From DATMTS01 sp035564555 (lineage in GTDB: Bacteria; Actinomycetota; Actinomycetes; Actinomycetales; Microbacteriaceae), in the NCBI GenBank assembly GCA_035564555.1, contig DATMTS010000121.1, positions 1 through 38,214 of the forward strand: a stretch of DNA of 38,214 bases, in the 5' to 3' direction. A program made the translations under genes and the position numbers. Every line of letters starts with the position of its first letter. Positions within the stretch are counted from its first letter, which is position 1. The notes under the pieces were generated by a model. The model did not search any database, was not told the origin of the DNA, and saw only the letters and a program-made list of their open reading frames with translations. Below are positions 32,094 through 38,214 of this stretch, in pieces.

Positions 32094-33350
32094 ATGACCG
32101 CCGACCCGCCACGCCGTTACGGGCCGCCGTGGGCGCAACGACCGGCATCTGCGCCGCCGCCGCTGCGCTGGTTTCCGATGGTGCTGTCGATGCTGCTGCA
32201 GATTCCGGCGCTGTGGATCGCGGTGCACGGCGGGCGACCGCTGGAGATCGGCGCCGCCGTGCTCGCGATCGGTTCCAGCGCGGCGCTGCCATGGCGTCGC
32301 CACGCGGCCGCTCCCGTGCTTCTGATCGTTGCGGCACTGTGCCTGCCGGCTATCGCGTTCGCCGCCGGACCGCCGCTGGCCGCCGTTCCCGTCGCGTTCG
32401 CAATCGCAGGTGCGATCTTCAGCGGCCGCAAGGTGTGGGCATGGTCGACGTTGGCCGGTCTCGCCGTGCTGGGCACCGTCGGGCTGATCGCGGTCACGGG
32501 GGCGCCCTGGATGGCGGGACGGCTGCTGGTCGTGACGCTGGCGCTGTGCCTGATCGCGGCACTGGCCGAGGGCGCGAGAACGCGTCGCGACCGCTACCGT
32601 GCGATGTCGCATGAGGTGGCGGCACGTCGGCAGTCGGCGGCCGAGGCGGAACGGCTGCGGATAGCGCGCGAGTTGCACGACATCCTCGCCCATTCACTCT
32701 CCGAGATCAGCGTGCAGGCCGGCGTCGGCCTGCACCTCTTCGACAGTCAACCCCAGCAGGCGCGCGATGCGCTCGCCGCCATCCGCGAGACGAGCGGCAC
32801 CGCGCTCGACGAGGTGCGCAGTGTACTCGGCGTACTGCGAGAAGGCGCCGAGCCTGTGCCGCGCAGTCCGGAGCCGACGCTGGCCGGTCTTCCCGGACTC
32901 GTGGATGCCTCTGCTCGGCAGGGCGTGACCGTAACGCTGCAGAACCACCTCGACGAAGGCGCCGCACGGCAGATCCGCGGCCCTGTTCAGTCCGCGATCT
33001 ATCGGATCACGCAGGAGGCGCTGACCAACGTCGCCAAGCACGGGTCGGCCCGAACGGCTCGGGTCGTCCTGCGGGCGGATGCGTCGCAATACACGCTCGA
33101 GATCGTCGACCCTGCGGCACCGGAACCTGCATCCGGCGAAGCCGCACCCGGCACCGCCGGACTGTCCGCACCGGACCCGGCCTCATCCGGGCCGCCGACA
33201 TCCGGAGCCTCACCCCACGTGCACCGCGGACTGATCGGCATACGAGAACGAGCCGAACTGCTCGGCGGCAGCGCCCAGGCGGGGCCGACCGCAGACGGTG
33301 GCTGGTGCGTGACCGTCCGCATCCCGATCACGAATGGAGCACGGTCATGA
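32094..33350 (+). CDS. NarL/LiaS-type sensor histidine kinase
   Basis: Two-component sensor kinase of 418 aa. After a Pro-rich start, four to five hydrophobic helices (about residues 22-160) form a membrane sensor without a large outer domain. The dimerisation/phosphoacceptor motif of the HisKA_3 type is ARELHDILAHSL, with the phosphorylated His195. The HATPase domain has RITQEALTNVAKHG (N box) and GLIGIRERAELLGG (G box), separated by a Pro/Ser/Ala-rich insert (about 345-375). The stop overlaps the regulator gene by 4 bp (ATGA), so the two form one operon and a cognate pair. The signal is unknown. Confidence 0.93.
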   Translation: MTADPPRRYGPPWAQRPASAPPPLRWFPMVLSMLLQIPALWIAVHGGRPLEIGAAVLAIGSSAALPWRRHAAAPVLLIVAALCLPAIAFAAGPPLAAVPVAFAIAGAIFSGRKVWAWSTLAGLAVLGTVGLIAVTGAPWMAGRLLVVTLALCLIAALAEGARTRRDRYRAMSHEVAARRQSAAEAERLRIARELHDILAHSLSEISVQAGVGLHLFDSQPQQARDALAAIRETSGTALDEVRSVLGVLREGAEPVPRSPEPTLAGLPGLVDASARQGVTVTLQNHLDEGAARQIRGPVQSAIYRITQEALTNVAKHGSARTARVVLRADASQYTLEIVDPAAPEPASGEAAPGTAGLSAPDPASSGPPTSGASPHVHRGLIGIRERAELLGGSAQAGPTADGGWCVTVRIPITNGARS

Positions 33351-34009
33351 TCCGAGTCCTGCTGGCCGATGATCAGCGACTGGTGCGGGGCGGATTCCGG
33401 GCCTTGCTCGACGCCGAACCCGACATCGAGGTGGTGGCCGAGGCTTCCACCGGCCGCGAAGCGCTCTCCCTGGTGCGTGAACACCGGCCCGACGTCGTGA
33501 TGATGGACATCCGGATGCCGGACGGCGACGGTCTCTGGGCCACCGAGCAGGTCGCCGCCGACCCGGCACTGGCGTCCGTGCATATCGTGATCGTCACGAC
33601 CTTCGAGCTCGACGAGTACGTGGCGCAGGCGATCCGGGCCGGAGCGAGCGGCTTCCTGGTGAAAGACACCGACCCGGTGGACCTGATCAGGGCCGTGCGC
33701 GTGGCGGCCGCGGGGGAGGCGCTGCTGTCGCCGGGAGTGACGAAACGGCTGCTCGAGCGGATCGCCGTCGGGCTCTCCGCTCCGACCGACGCCCGCATCC
33801 TGGATGCGCTCACCGAACGCGAGCGCGAGGTGCTCACCCTGGTCGGTCAGGGGCTGACCAACGGCGAGATCGCCGCGCGGTTGTTCATGAGCCCGCTCAC
33901 CTCCAAGACCCATGTGTCGCGCATCCTGAGCAAGCTGGGCGCCCGCGACCGGGTGCACTTGGTCGTCATCGCGTACGAGACCGGGCTCGTCCGCGCCGGC
34001 GGCGCGTAG
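33347..34009 (+). CDS. NarL/FixJ-family response regulator
   Basis: DNA-binding response regulator (220 aa). The receiver domain starts MIRVLLADDQRLVRGGF, with phosphoacceptor Asp54 in VVMMDIRMPDGDG and the conserved Thr and Lys in VTTFE and LVKD. A LuxR-type helix-turn-helix fills the C terminus (LTEREREVLTLVGQGLTNGEIA). I use ATG 33347, which overlaps the kinase stop. A frame extension upstream lies inside the kinase gene. Targets cannot be inferred; the small membrane protein gene downstream is a possible one. Confidence 0.94.
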   Translation: MIRVLLADDQRLVRGGFRALLDAEPDIEVVAEASTGREALSLVREHRPDVVMMDIRMPDGDGLWATEQVAADPALASVHIVIVTTFELDEYVAQAIRAGASGFLVKDTDPVDLIRAVRVAAAGEALLSPGVTKRLLERIAVGLSAPTDARILDALTEREREVLTLVGQGLTNGEIAARLFMSPLTSKTHVSRILSKLGARDRVHLVVIAYETGLVRAGGA

Positions 34010-34156
34010 CCCCGAGACCCGTCCTGCTCCCGGGGGAGTAGCCCAGGTCGCTCCCTTCGGCGGACGCGCCGCGAGCCGGGCCGGCGAAAACTGATGGTGT
34101 GCGGTCGCAACGTCGGCCGCCCGAGAATCGACTGAATCTACAGATTGGACCACACC

Positions 34157-34471
34157 ATGCTCACCACCGTCAGCGCCGCGGCGCCCGCAGTCTCGGCTGC
34201 CGCGCATTGGGGCGGCCCCTGGGTCGCGGGCTTCGGATTCCTCTTCCTGCTGATCCCGCTGTTCTGGATCGGCGTGATCGTGCTGATCATCACGCTCGTT
34301 GCCCGGCGTCGCCGTGCCTACTGGCGCCACTGGGGTCCGGAGGCCGGCTGGCGCGCTTCGTCATCGGCCGAGTCGACGCTCGCCGAGCGTTTCGCCCAGG
34401 GCGACATCGACGAGGTCGAATACCGCAAGCGGCTCGAGGTGCTGCGCGCGAACCGCCCCACTCAGCAGTAG
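34157..34471 (+). CDS. Small membrane protein with SHOCT-like C-terminus
   Basis: A 104-aa protein. A hydrophobic N-terminal half with one or two helices (about residues 20-50, FLFLLIPLFWIGVIVLIITL) is followed by an Arg-rich stretch and a C-terminal SHOCT-type motif (TLAERFAQGDIDEVEYRKRL). SHOCT modules are short C-terminal oligomerisation segments often found in small membrane proteins. I start at ATG 34157, since the in-frame TTG at 34145 adds only four residues. There is no clear Shine-Dalgarno sequence. It lies 147 bp after the two-component genes and may belong to their regulon. Confidence 0.7.
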   Translation: MLTTVSAAAPAVSAAAHWGGPWVAGFGFLFLLIPLFWIGVIVLIITLVARRRRAYWRHWGPEAGWRASSSAESTLAERFAQGDIDEVEYRKRLEVLRANRPTQQ

Positions 34472-34498
34472 TCCCGCTCCTACGGATGCTGTCCGGCG

Positions 34499-35062
34499 TC
34501 AGTCCTCCAGGTGATCGACGCCGGGCAGCCAACTCTTGCCCGGGACACCCCAGCTCTGCTTGCGAGTGGCCTTGGCTGCAGCGCGGTCGTAGGGATACGT
34601 CAGCCGATCGACGTACAACAAGCCGTCGAGGTGGTCGAACTCGTGCTGGAAGATCCGGGCCAGCCATCCATCTGCGCGCACCTCGAACGGCTTCTGGTCG
34701 AGGCCGATCGCCTGCAACAGGGCCGAGGGGGAGCGGCGCAACGGAAAACGCTCACCGGGGAACGAGAGACAACCCTCCGACTCGGTCTCCTCGTCCGGCT
34801 CGCCCGGCGGGGGCGGGGTGATCCACAGCACCGGATTGATCGCCACTCCGCGATGCTCCACCTCGTCGTCGTGCCAGCCGTACACGAACAGACGCAGTGC
34901 AACACCCACCTGCGGGGCCGCCAATCCCACGCCGGGGGCGGCATCCATGGTCTCGAACATGTCGTTGACGAGCGTGTTCAATTCCGGGCCGAAGTCGGTC
35001 ACATCGTGTGCGCGAGCGTGCAGAACGGGGTCTCCGGAAATCCGGATCGGGAGCGCGGCCAT
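34499..35062 (-). CDS. def: Peptide deformylase
   Basis: Metalloenzyme that removes the N-formyl group from nascent proteins. All three motifs are intact: GVGLAAPQV (motif 1), EGCLSFPG (motif 2, metal-binding Cys) and QHEFDHLDG (motif 3, two His and the catalytic Glu). At 187 aa it is of normal length. It converges with the SHOCT gene and is divergent from the DMT transporter, with 41 bp between the start codons. A leaderless -10 on its strand precedes it. Confidence 0.96.
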   Translation of the reverse strand: MAALPIRISGDPVLHARAHDVTDFGPELNTLVNDMFETMDAAPGVGLAAPQVGVALRLFVYGWHDDEVEHRGVAINPVLWITPPPPGEPDEETESEGCLSFPGERFPLRRSPSALLQAIGLDQKPFEVRADGWLARIFQHEFDHLDGLLYVDRLTYPYDRAAAKATRKQSWGVPGKSWLPGVDHLED

Positions 35063-35068
35063 TCGTCC

Positions 35069-35074
35069 AGACTA
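35069..35074 (-). promoter_or_regulatory. -10 element of a likely leaderless def promoter
   Basis: On the minus strand TAGTCT ends 6 nt before the ATG of def. It lies back to back with the -10 of the divergent transporter gene 17 bp away. Confidence 0.5.
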
Positions 35075-35090
35075 TCGAGCGGAATGCGGT

Positions 35091-35096
35091 TAGGGT
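35091..35096 (+). promoter_or_regulatory. Candidate -10 element of the DMT transporter gene
   Basis: TAGGGT ends 7 nt before the GTG at 35104, one base more than the other leaderless candidates in the window. Confidence 0.4.
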
Positions 35097-35103
35097 CGGA
35101 TGC

Positions 35104-36021
35104 GTGACCCTTGAATACACGGATCTTGCGTCGTATTTGGCGCTCGACCCCGCGCAATTCATCGGTATTCCGATCGCGCTCGTCGGGGCCGTCTTCATGT
35201 CGTTCGGAGCGCAATACCAGCACCGCGGTGTCACCAAGGTCGAAGCGAACACTACCCAGATCGGCAACGGCGGGCTCAACCTCACGCAGCTCGCGCTGTT
35301 GCTGAGGCGCCCGTCGTGGGTCTTCGGAACCCTGATGCTGGGCCTCGCGATCGTGTTCCAGTTGGTCGCGTTGGTCTTCTCGCCGCTGGTCGTCGTGCAG
35401 CCGCTCGGCGCCGTCGCCCTGGTGATCACGACGATCTTGAACGCACGTATCACCCACGTGAAGCCCACCGGACGGTCGCTGATCGCCATCTGCCTGTGTG
35501 TGGGCGGGGTTGGCGCCTTCGTCGCGATCGCGGCGTTCACCACGCGGAATGTTCCGGTCACCGAGAGCGAACTGATCACCATTCTGGTCATCCTCGCGTC
35601 GGTGCTCGTGGTCTTCGCGCTGGTGTTCGGGCTGCTGCGCAACCGGTTCAAGGCCATCGTCTACGTCGTCGGGGCCGGGGTGCTCTACGGGTTCGTCGCC
35701 ACCCTCGCCAAGGTCGTCATCGCACGCGTGCAGCAGGGCGAATTCGATTGGCTCACCGTCGTCTGCATCGTCGGTCTGCTGGCCGCGGTGGGGTTGGGCG
35801 CGTTCTTCGTGCAGAACGCGTACTCGTCGGGTCCGCCCGATCTGGTGATCGCCGGGCTCACGGTCATCGACCCGATGGTCGCGGTCGCGATCGGCATCCT
35901 GGTGCTGCACGAGGCCGCCGAGGCGCCGTTGTGGGCGGCCATCGCCTTCGTGATCACCGGCGTGGTCGCCATCGTCGGCGTGTTCATGCTCGCTCGGTAC
36001 CATCCGCAGGCCGAGGTGTGA
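35104..36021 (+). CDS. DMT-superfamily transporter, NIPA-like
   Basis: A 305-aa membrane protein with nine or ten hydrophobic helices across its length, of the drug/metabolite transporter superfamily. The opening (FIGIPIALVGAVFMSFGAQYQHRG) and the internal blocks VVVQPLGAVALVITT and GPPDLVIAGLTVIDPMVAV resemble the NIPA/EamA group, some of which move Mg2+. The substrate here is uncertain. GTG 35104 is chosen because a longer frame upstream lies opposite def and lacks membrane character. Confidence 0.82.
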   Translation: MTLEYTDLASYLALDPAQFIGIPIALVGAVFMSFGAQYQHRGVTKVEANTTQIGNGGLNLTQLALLLRRPSWVFGTLMLGLAIVFQLVALVFSPLVVVQPLGAVALVITTILNARITHVKPTGRSLIAICLCVGGVGAFVAIAAFTTRNVPVTESELITILVILASVLVVFALVFGLLRNRFKAIVYVVGAGVLYGFVATLAKVVIARVQQGEFDWLTVVCIVGLLAAVGLGAFFVQNAYSSGPPDLVIAGLTVIDPMVAVAIGILVLHEAAEAPLWAAIAFVITGVVAIVGVFMLARYHPQAEV

Positions 36022-36164
36022 TGGCATCCCGCCGTGGCGCCTGACTGCGATGCGGGGGTGGCCGTGTTTAGACTAGTGACCGGTATCATTGCCGGGCAGC
36101 CGAGTTGCACGGCCGACAGACTTCGCCGGATGCCGCTCCCCGGCCGACAGTAGGGAATCTCGAT

Positions 36165-37466
36165 TTGCCCGATTCGCACGGCCCGCACCCATCCGAGTCG
36201 TCGGAGACGGACGCGCCGACCGCCAAGCCCCTGCGAATCCTGATCGGCGCCGACACGTTCGCGCCCGATGTCAACGGAGCCGCACGATTCGCCGAGCGGC
36301 TCGCCGCCGGCATGATCGAGCGCGGCCACCAGGTGTTCATCATGGCTCCGGCCGGGTCGGCCAAACACGGAACCTGGATAGAGGAGCACGGCGGCGCGAA
36401 GATGCGGGTGTTCCGGCTGCGCAGCTACCGGTGGCCGCTGCACGATTGGCTTCGTTTCGCCTTGCCCTGGACGATCAAGAAGAACAGCGCCCGCGTGATC
36501 GAGGCCGTCAAACCCGATGTGGTGCACTTCCAGTCGCACATCATCGTCGGGCGCGGACTCTCCATCGAGGCTGTCGAACGAGGCATCCGGGTCATCGGCA
36601 CGAACCATTTCATGCCCGAGAACCTGCTCGACTTCGCGCCGATCCCGAAGTTCTTGCAGAAATGGTCGATCGGCCTCGCGTGGAAGGCAGCGGCGCGCTC
36701 CTTCGGGCGGGCCGAGGCAGTGACCACGCCGACGCGGCGTGCTGCGGAGTTTCTCGAGAAGAACACCGGGCTGCGTCATGTGCACGCGATCTCGTGCGGC
36801 ATCGATGCGCGCAACTACCGCCCGAACTTCGAGCCGCGCACCGAGAACCGTGTCATCTTCGTCGGCCGTGTCACGGGCGAGAAGCAGATCGACGTGCTGC
36901 TCAAGGCGATCGCGCTGCTGCCCGCCGAGTTCGATACCAAACTCGAGATCGTCGGCGACGGCGACCAGAAGCGCAACCTCGAAGCTCTCGCGGAACAACT
37001 CGGCATCCGCGACCGGGTGACGTTCACCGGTTACGTCAGCGACGACGAACTGCGTGATGCCTACAGCCGGGCGACGCTGCTCGGCATGCCGTCGATCGCC
37101 GAACTGCAGTCGATCGTCACCATGGAAGCCATGGCGTCGGGCCTGCCGGTAGTCGCGGCCGATGCGATGGCGCTGCCGCACCTCGTGCACGACGGAGAGA
37201 ACGGATTCCTGTTCGAACCTGGCAATGCGCAGCAGATGGCCGACCGCATCGAGCAGATCCTGCGGATGCCGTTGGATGAGTTGACCGCGATGAAGCGAGA
37301 GTCATTGCGCTTCATCGCTGCCCACGACATCCAGCGCACGCTCTCGACGTTCGAGAGCCTGTATCGTGGTGAACCGGTGTCGGATCCGCTCATGGAGCCT
37401 CGTCCTGAGGTTCCGAGTGCCGCAGAGGTGGCGGATGCGACGCCCGTGGCCGGATCCGAAGAGTGA
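36165..37466 (+). CDS. GT4-family glycosyltransferase
   Basis: Retaining GT-B glycosyltransferase of 433 aa. The N-terminal domain has GADTFAPDVNGAARFAERLA, typical of mannosyltransferases acting on phosphatidylinositol mannosides or glycolipids. The nucleotide-sugar domain has FVGRVTGEKQIDVLLKAI, IVGDGDQKRNLE and the EX7E motif (ELQSIVTME), then GLPVVAAD. TTG 36165 is preferred because AGGGAA (36152-36157) is spaced 7 nt. TTG 36105 is another in-frame option. The upstream 143 bp contains TAGACT (36069-36074) and TATCAT (36084-36089), possible -10 boxes. Donor and acceptor are inferred, not shown. tRNA-Met begins 9 bp after the stop. Confidence 0.88.
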   Translation: MPDSHGPHPSESSETDAPTAKPLRILIGADTFAPDVNGAARFAERLAAGMIERGHQVFIMAPAGSAKHGTWIEEHGGAKMRVFRLRSYRWPLHDWLRFALPWTIKKNSARVIEAVKPDVVHFQSHIIVGRGLSIEAVERGIRVIGTNHFMPENLLDFAPIPKFLQKWSIGLAWKAAARSFGRAEAVTTPTRRAAEFLEKNTGLRHVHAISCGIDARNYRPNFEPRTENRVIFVGRVTGEKQIDVLLKAIALLPAEFDTKLEIVGDGDQKRNLEALAEQLGIRDRVTFTGYVSDDELRDAYSRATLLGMPSIAELQSIVTMEAMASGLPVVAADAMALPHLVHDGENGFLFEPGNAQQMADRIEQILRMPLDELTAMKRESLRFIAAHDIQRTLSTFESLYRGEPVSDPLMEPRPEVPSAAEVADATPVAGSEE

Positions 37467-37475
37467 CGGTCGCGC

Positions 37476-37549
37476 GGGGCGGTAGCTCAGCTGGTTAGAG
37501 CATCGGACTCATAATCCGCCGGTCACGGGTTCAAGTCCCGTCCGCCCTA
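37476..37549 (+). tRNA. tRNA-Met (CAT)
   Basis: A 74-nt cloverleaf. The acceptor is GGGGCGG paired with CCGCCCT (one G-T), the D stem GCTC/GAGC, and the anticodon loop CTCATAA with anticodon CAT at 37510-37512. The T stem is ACGGG/CCCGT. The first anticodon-stem pair is a T-C mismatch. It is most like elongator tRNA-Met; tRNA-Ile with modified CAT cannot be excluded by eye. Confidence 0.9.
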
Positions 37550-37568
37550 CTTCCCTTATAAGCACTGG

Positions 37569-37597
37569 GAACGGCAGTCATTAGATGGCCGCCGTTC
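37569..37597 (+). terminator. Weak candidate terminator after tRNA-Met
   Basis: GAACGGC (37569-37575) pairs with GCCGTTC (37591-37597) across a 15-nt loop and is followed by TTGTGTG. The stem is short, so confidence is limited. Confidence 0.4.
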
Positions 37598-37619
37598 TTG
37601 TGTGTTATGTCTCAGGACA

Positions 37620-37681
37620 TCGGTAACGCTTCTGCCTCAATAGTTCGGTGACGCTTCGGGCTGTCTTGGTGGTGACACTTC
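37620..37681 (+). repeat. Subterminal direct repeats at the left end of an insertion sequence
   Basis: TCGGTAACGCTTC (37620-37632), TCGGTGACGCTTC (37645-37657) and a diverged copy ending GGTGACACTTC (37669-37681) recur at 25- and 24-bp spacing just upstream of the transposase. They are preceded by an ATGTC-TCAG-GACAT palindrome (37607-37620). This is the layout expected for transposase-binding sites at an IS end. The outer boundary probably lies near 37600 but cannot be fixed without the other end. Confidence 0.65.
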
Positions 37682-37698
37682 TCCTCGATCTTTGAGGG

Positions 37699-38214
37699 AT
37701 GAGCGCTGTTGAGCCTGTTGATCCTCGTGTCCGTCTTGCCATCGCGCAGTGGCCTGATGATGCGCCGCGGGGAGCGGTGACGACGTTCTGTCTGGAGCAC
37801 GGAATCGCGCGGAAGACGTTCTATGCGATCCGCAAGAGAGCGCTGGTGGAGGGCCAGGCTGCAGCGCTGGAGCCGCGGACCCGTCGGCCGTCGGTCAGCC
37901 CGAACCGGATCGCCGATGAGGTGAAGGCTCAAGCGGTCGGAGTGCGGTCGGCGTTGGAGGCGTCCGGTCTGGATCATGGGCCGATCAGTGTTCACGAGAA
38001 GATGCGCTCGCTCGGGATGGATCCGGTGCCCTCCACGGCGTCGTTGGCGCGGATCTTCCGCGACCAGGGGGTCGCTCGGGTGGAGCCGAGGAAGAAGCCG
38101 CGGGCGTCGTTCCGTCGGTTCGTGTATCCGGCGCCGAACGCGTGCTGGCAGCTGGACGCCACCGAGTATGTGTTGACCGGTGGTCGCAAGTGCGTGATCT
38201 TCCAGTTGATCGAC
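37699..38214 (+). CDS. IS481/IS3-like transposase, truncated by the window edge
   Basis: An open frame of 172 codons with no stop before the window ends. The N-terminal part carries a helix-turn-helix-like segment (GAVTTFCLEHGIARKTFYAI), and a second such region follows (PSTASLARIFRDQGV). The DDE integrase core then begins with CWQLDATEYVLTGG, whose Asp153 is the first catalytic residue, followed by CVIFQLID. Upstream in-frame there is a TGA, so ATG 37699 is the first possible start. GATCTT at 37687-37692, 6 nt before it, may be a weak leaderless -10. The core wording is closest to the IS481 family. The element lies just beyond tRNA-Met. Confidence 0.85.
   Translation, partial: MSAVEPVDPRVRLAIAQWPDDAPRGAVTTFCLEHGIARKTFYAIRKRALVEGQAAALEPRTRRPSVSPNRIADEVKAQAVGVRSALEASGLDHGPISVHEKMRSLGMDPVPSTASLARIFRDQGVARVEPRKKPRASFRRFVYPAPNACWQLDATEYVLTGGRKCVIFQLID

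Noticed and set aside
37612..37995. 127-codon minus-strand frame at the insertion sequence
   Set aside because: Antisense to the transposase and its left-end repeats; no similarity to known IS proteins.

Overview
The window is high-G+C DNA with frequent GTG/TTG starts and the gene order of a Micrococcales actinomycete, most likely a member of the Microbacteriaceae. This is inferred from gene content, codon use and the conserved cluster dnaJ-rsmE-HIT-phoH-ybeY-corC-era-(leuA)-recO-uppS-dusB-dgt-dnaG. No 16S gene is present, so the genus is not determined.

Layout: 1-5846 is a compact housekeeping run on the + strand: the 3' part of dnaJ, rsmE, a HIT protein, phoH, ybeY, a CBS-domain CorC-like protein and era. 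5847-13270 is an accessory block set between era and leuA. It holds a lone alpha/beta hydrolase, then a tightly coupled four-gene operon. The first three genes are paralogous membrane-anchored alpha/beta hydrolases of exactly 431 aa each. The fourth encodes an 852-aa, about 12-TM protein with a C-terminal DUF2156 (aminoacyl-phosphatidylglycerol synthase) domain. All three junctions are 4-bp overlaps. I regard this as the most interesting system here: a putative lipid aminoacylation module with a triplicated hydrolase.

13263-15198 is leuA behind a leucine-rich leader peptide and hairpin. 15199-15728 has no gene but holds three kinds of repeat: an array of about 11 bp units, two large palindromes and a 19-bp tandem array. 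15729-22030 is a second housekeeping run: a TRIC/UPF0126 membrane protein on the minus strand, then recO, uppS, a FrnE-type DsbA protein, a possible 47-aa protein, ybaK (minus), dusB and dgt. A PD-(D/E)xK-type nuclease gene (minus) lies between two related 55-bp palindromic elements just before dnaG.

25362-31759 is a peptide/nickel-type ABC importer operon: lipoprotein, two permeases, a fused double ATPase and an extra ATPase. It is followed by tRNA-Asn with a terminator, a NarL-type two-component system, a small SHOCT-like membrane protein, def (minus) divergent from a DMT/NIPA-like transporter, a GT4 glycosyltransferase, tRNA-Met and the left end of an IS481/IS3-like insertion sequence that runs off the window.

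A regulatory theme recurs. At least seven genes have a TANNNT-like -10 box ending exactly 6 nt before the start codon, which puts the predicted transcription start on the start codon itself, so they are probably leaderless mRNAs.
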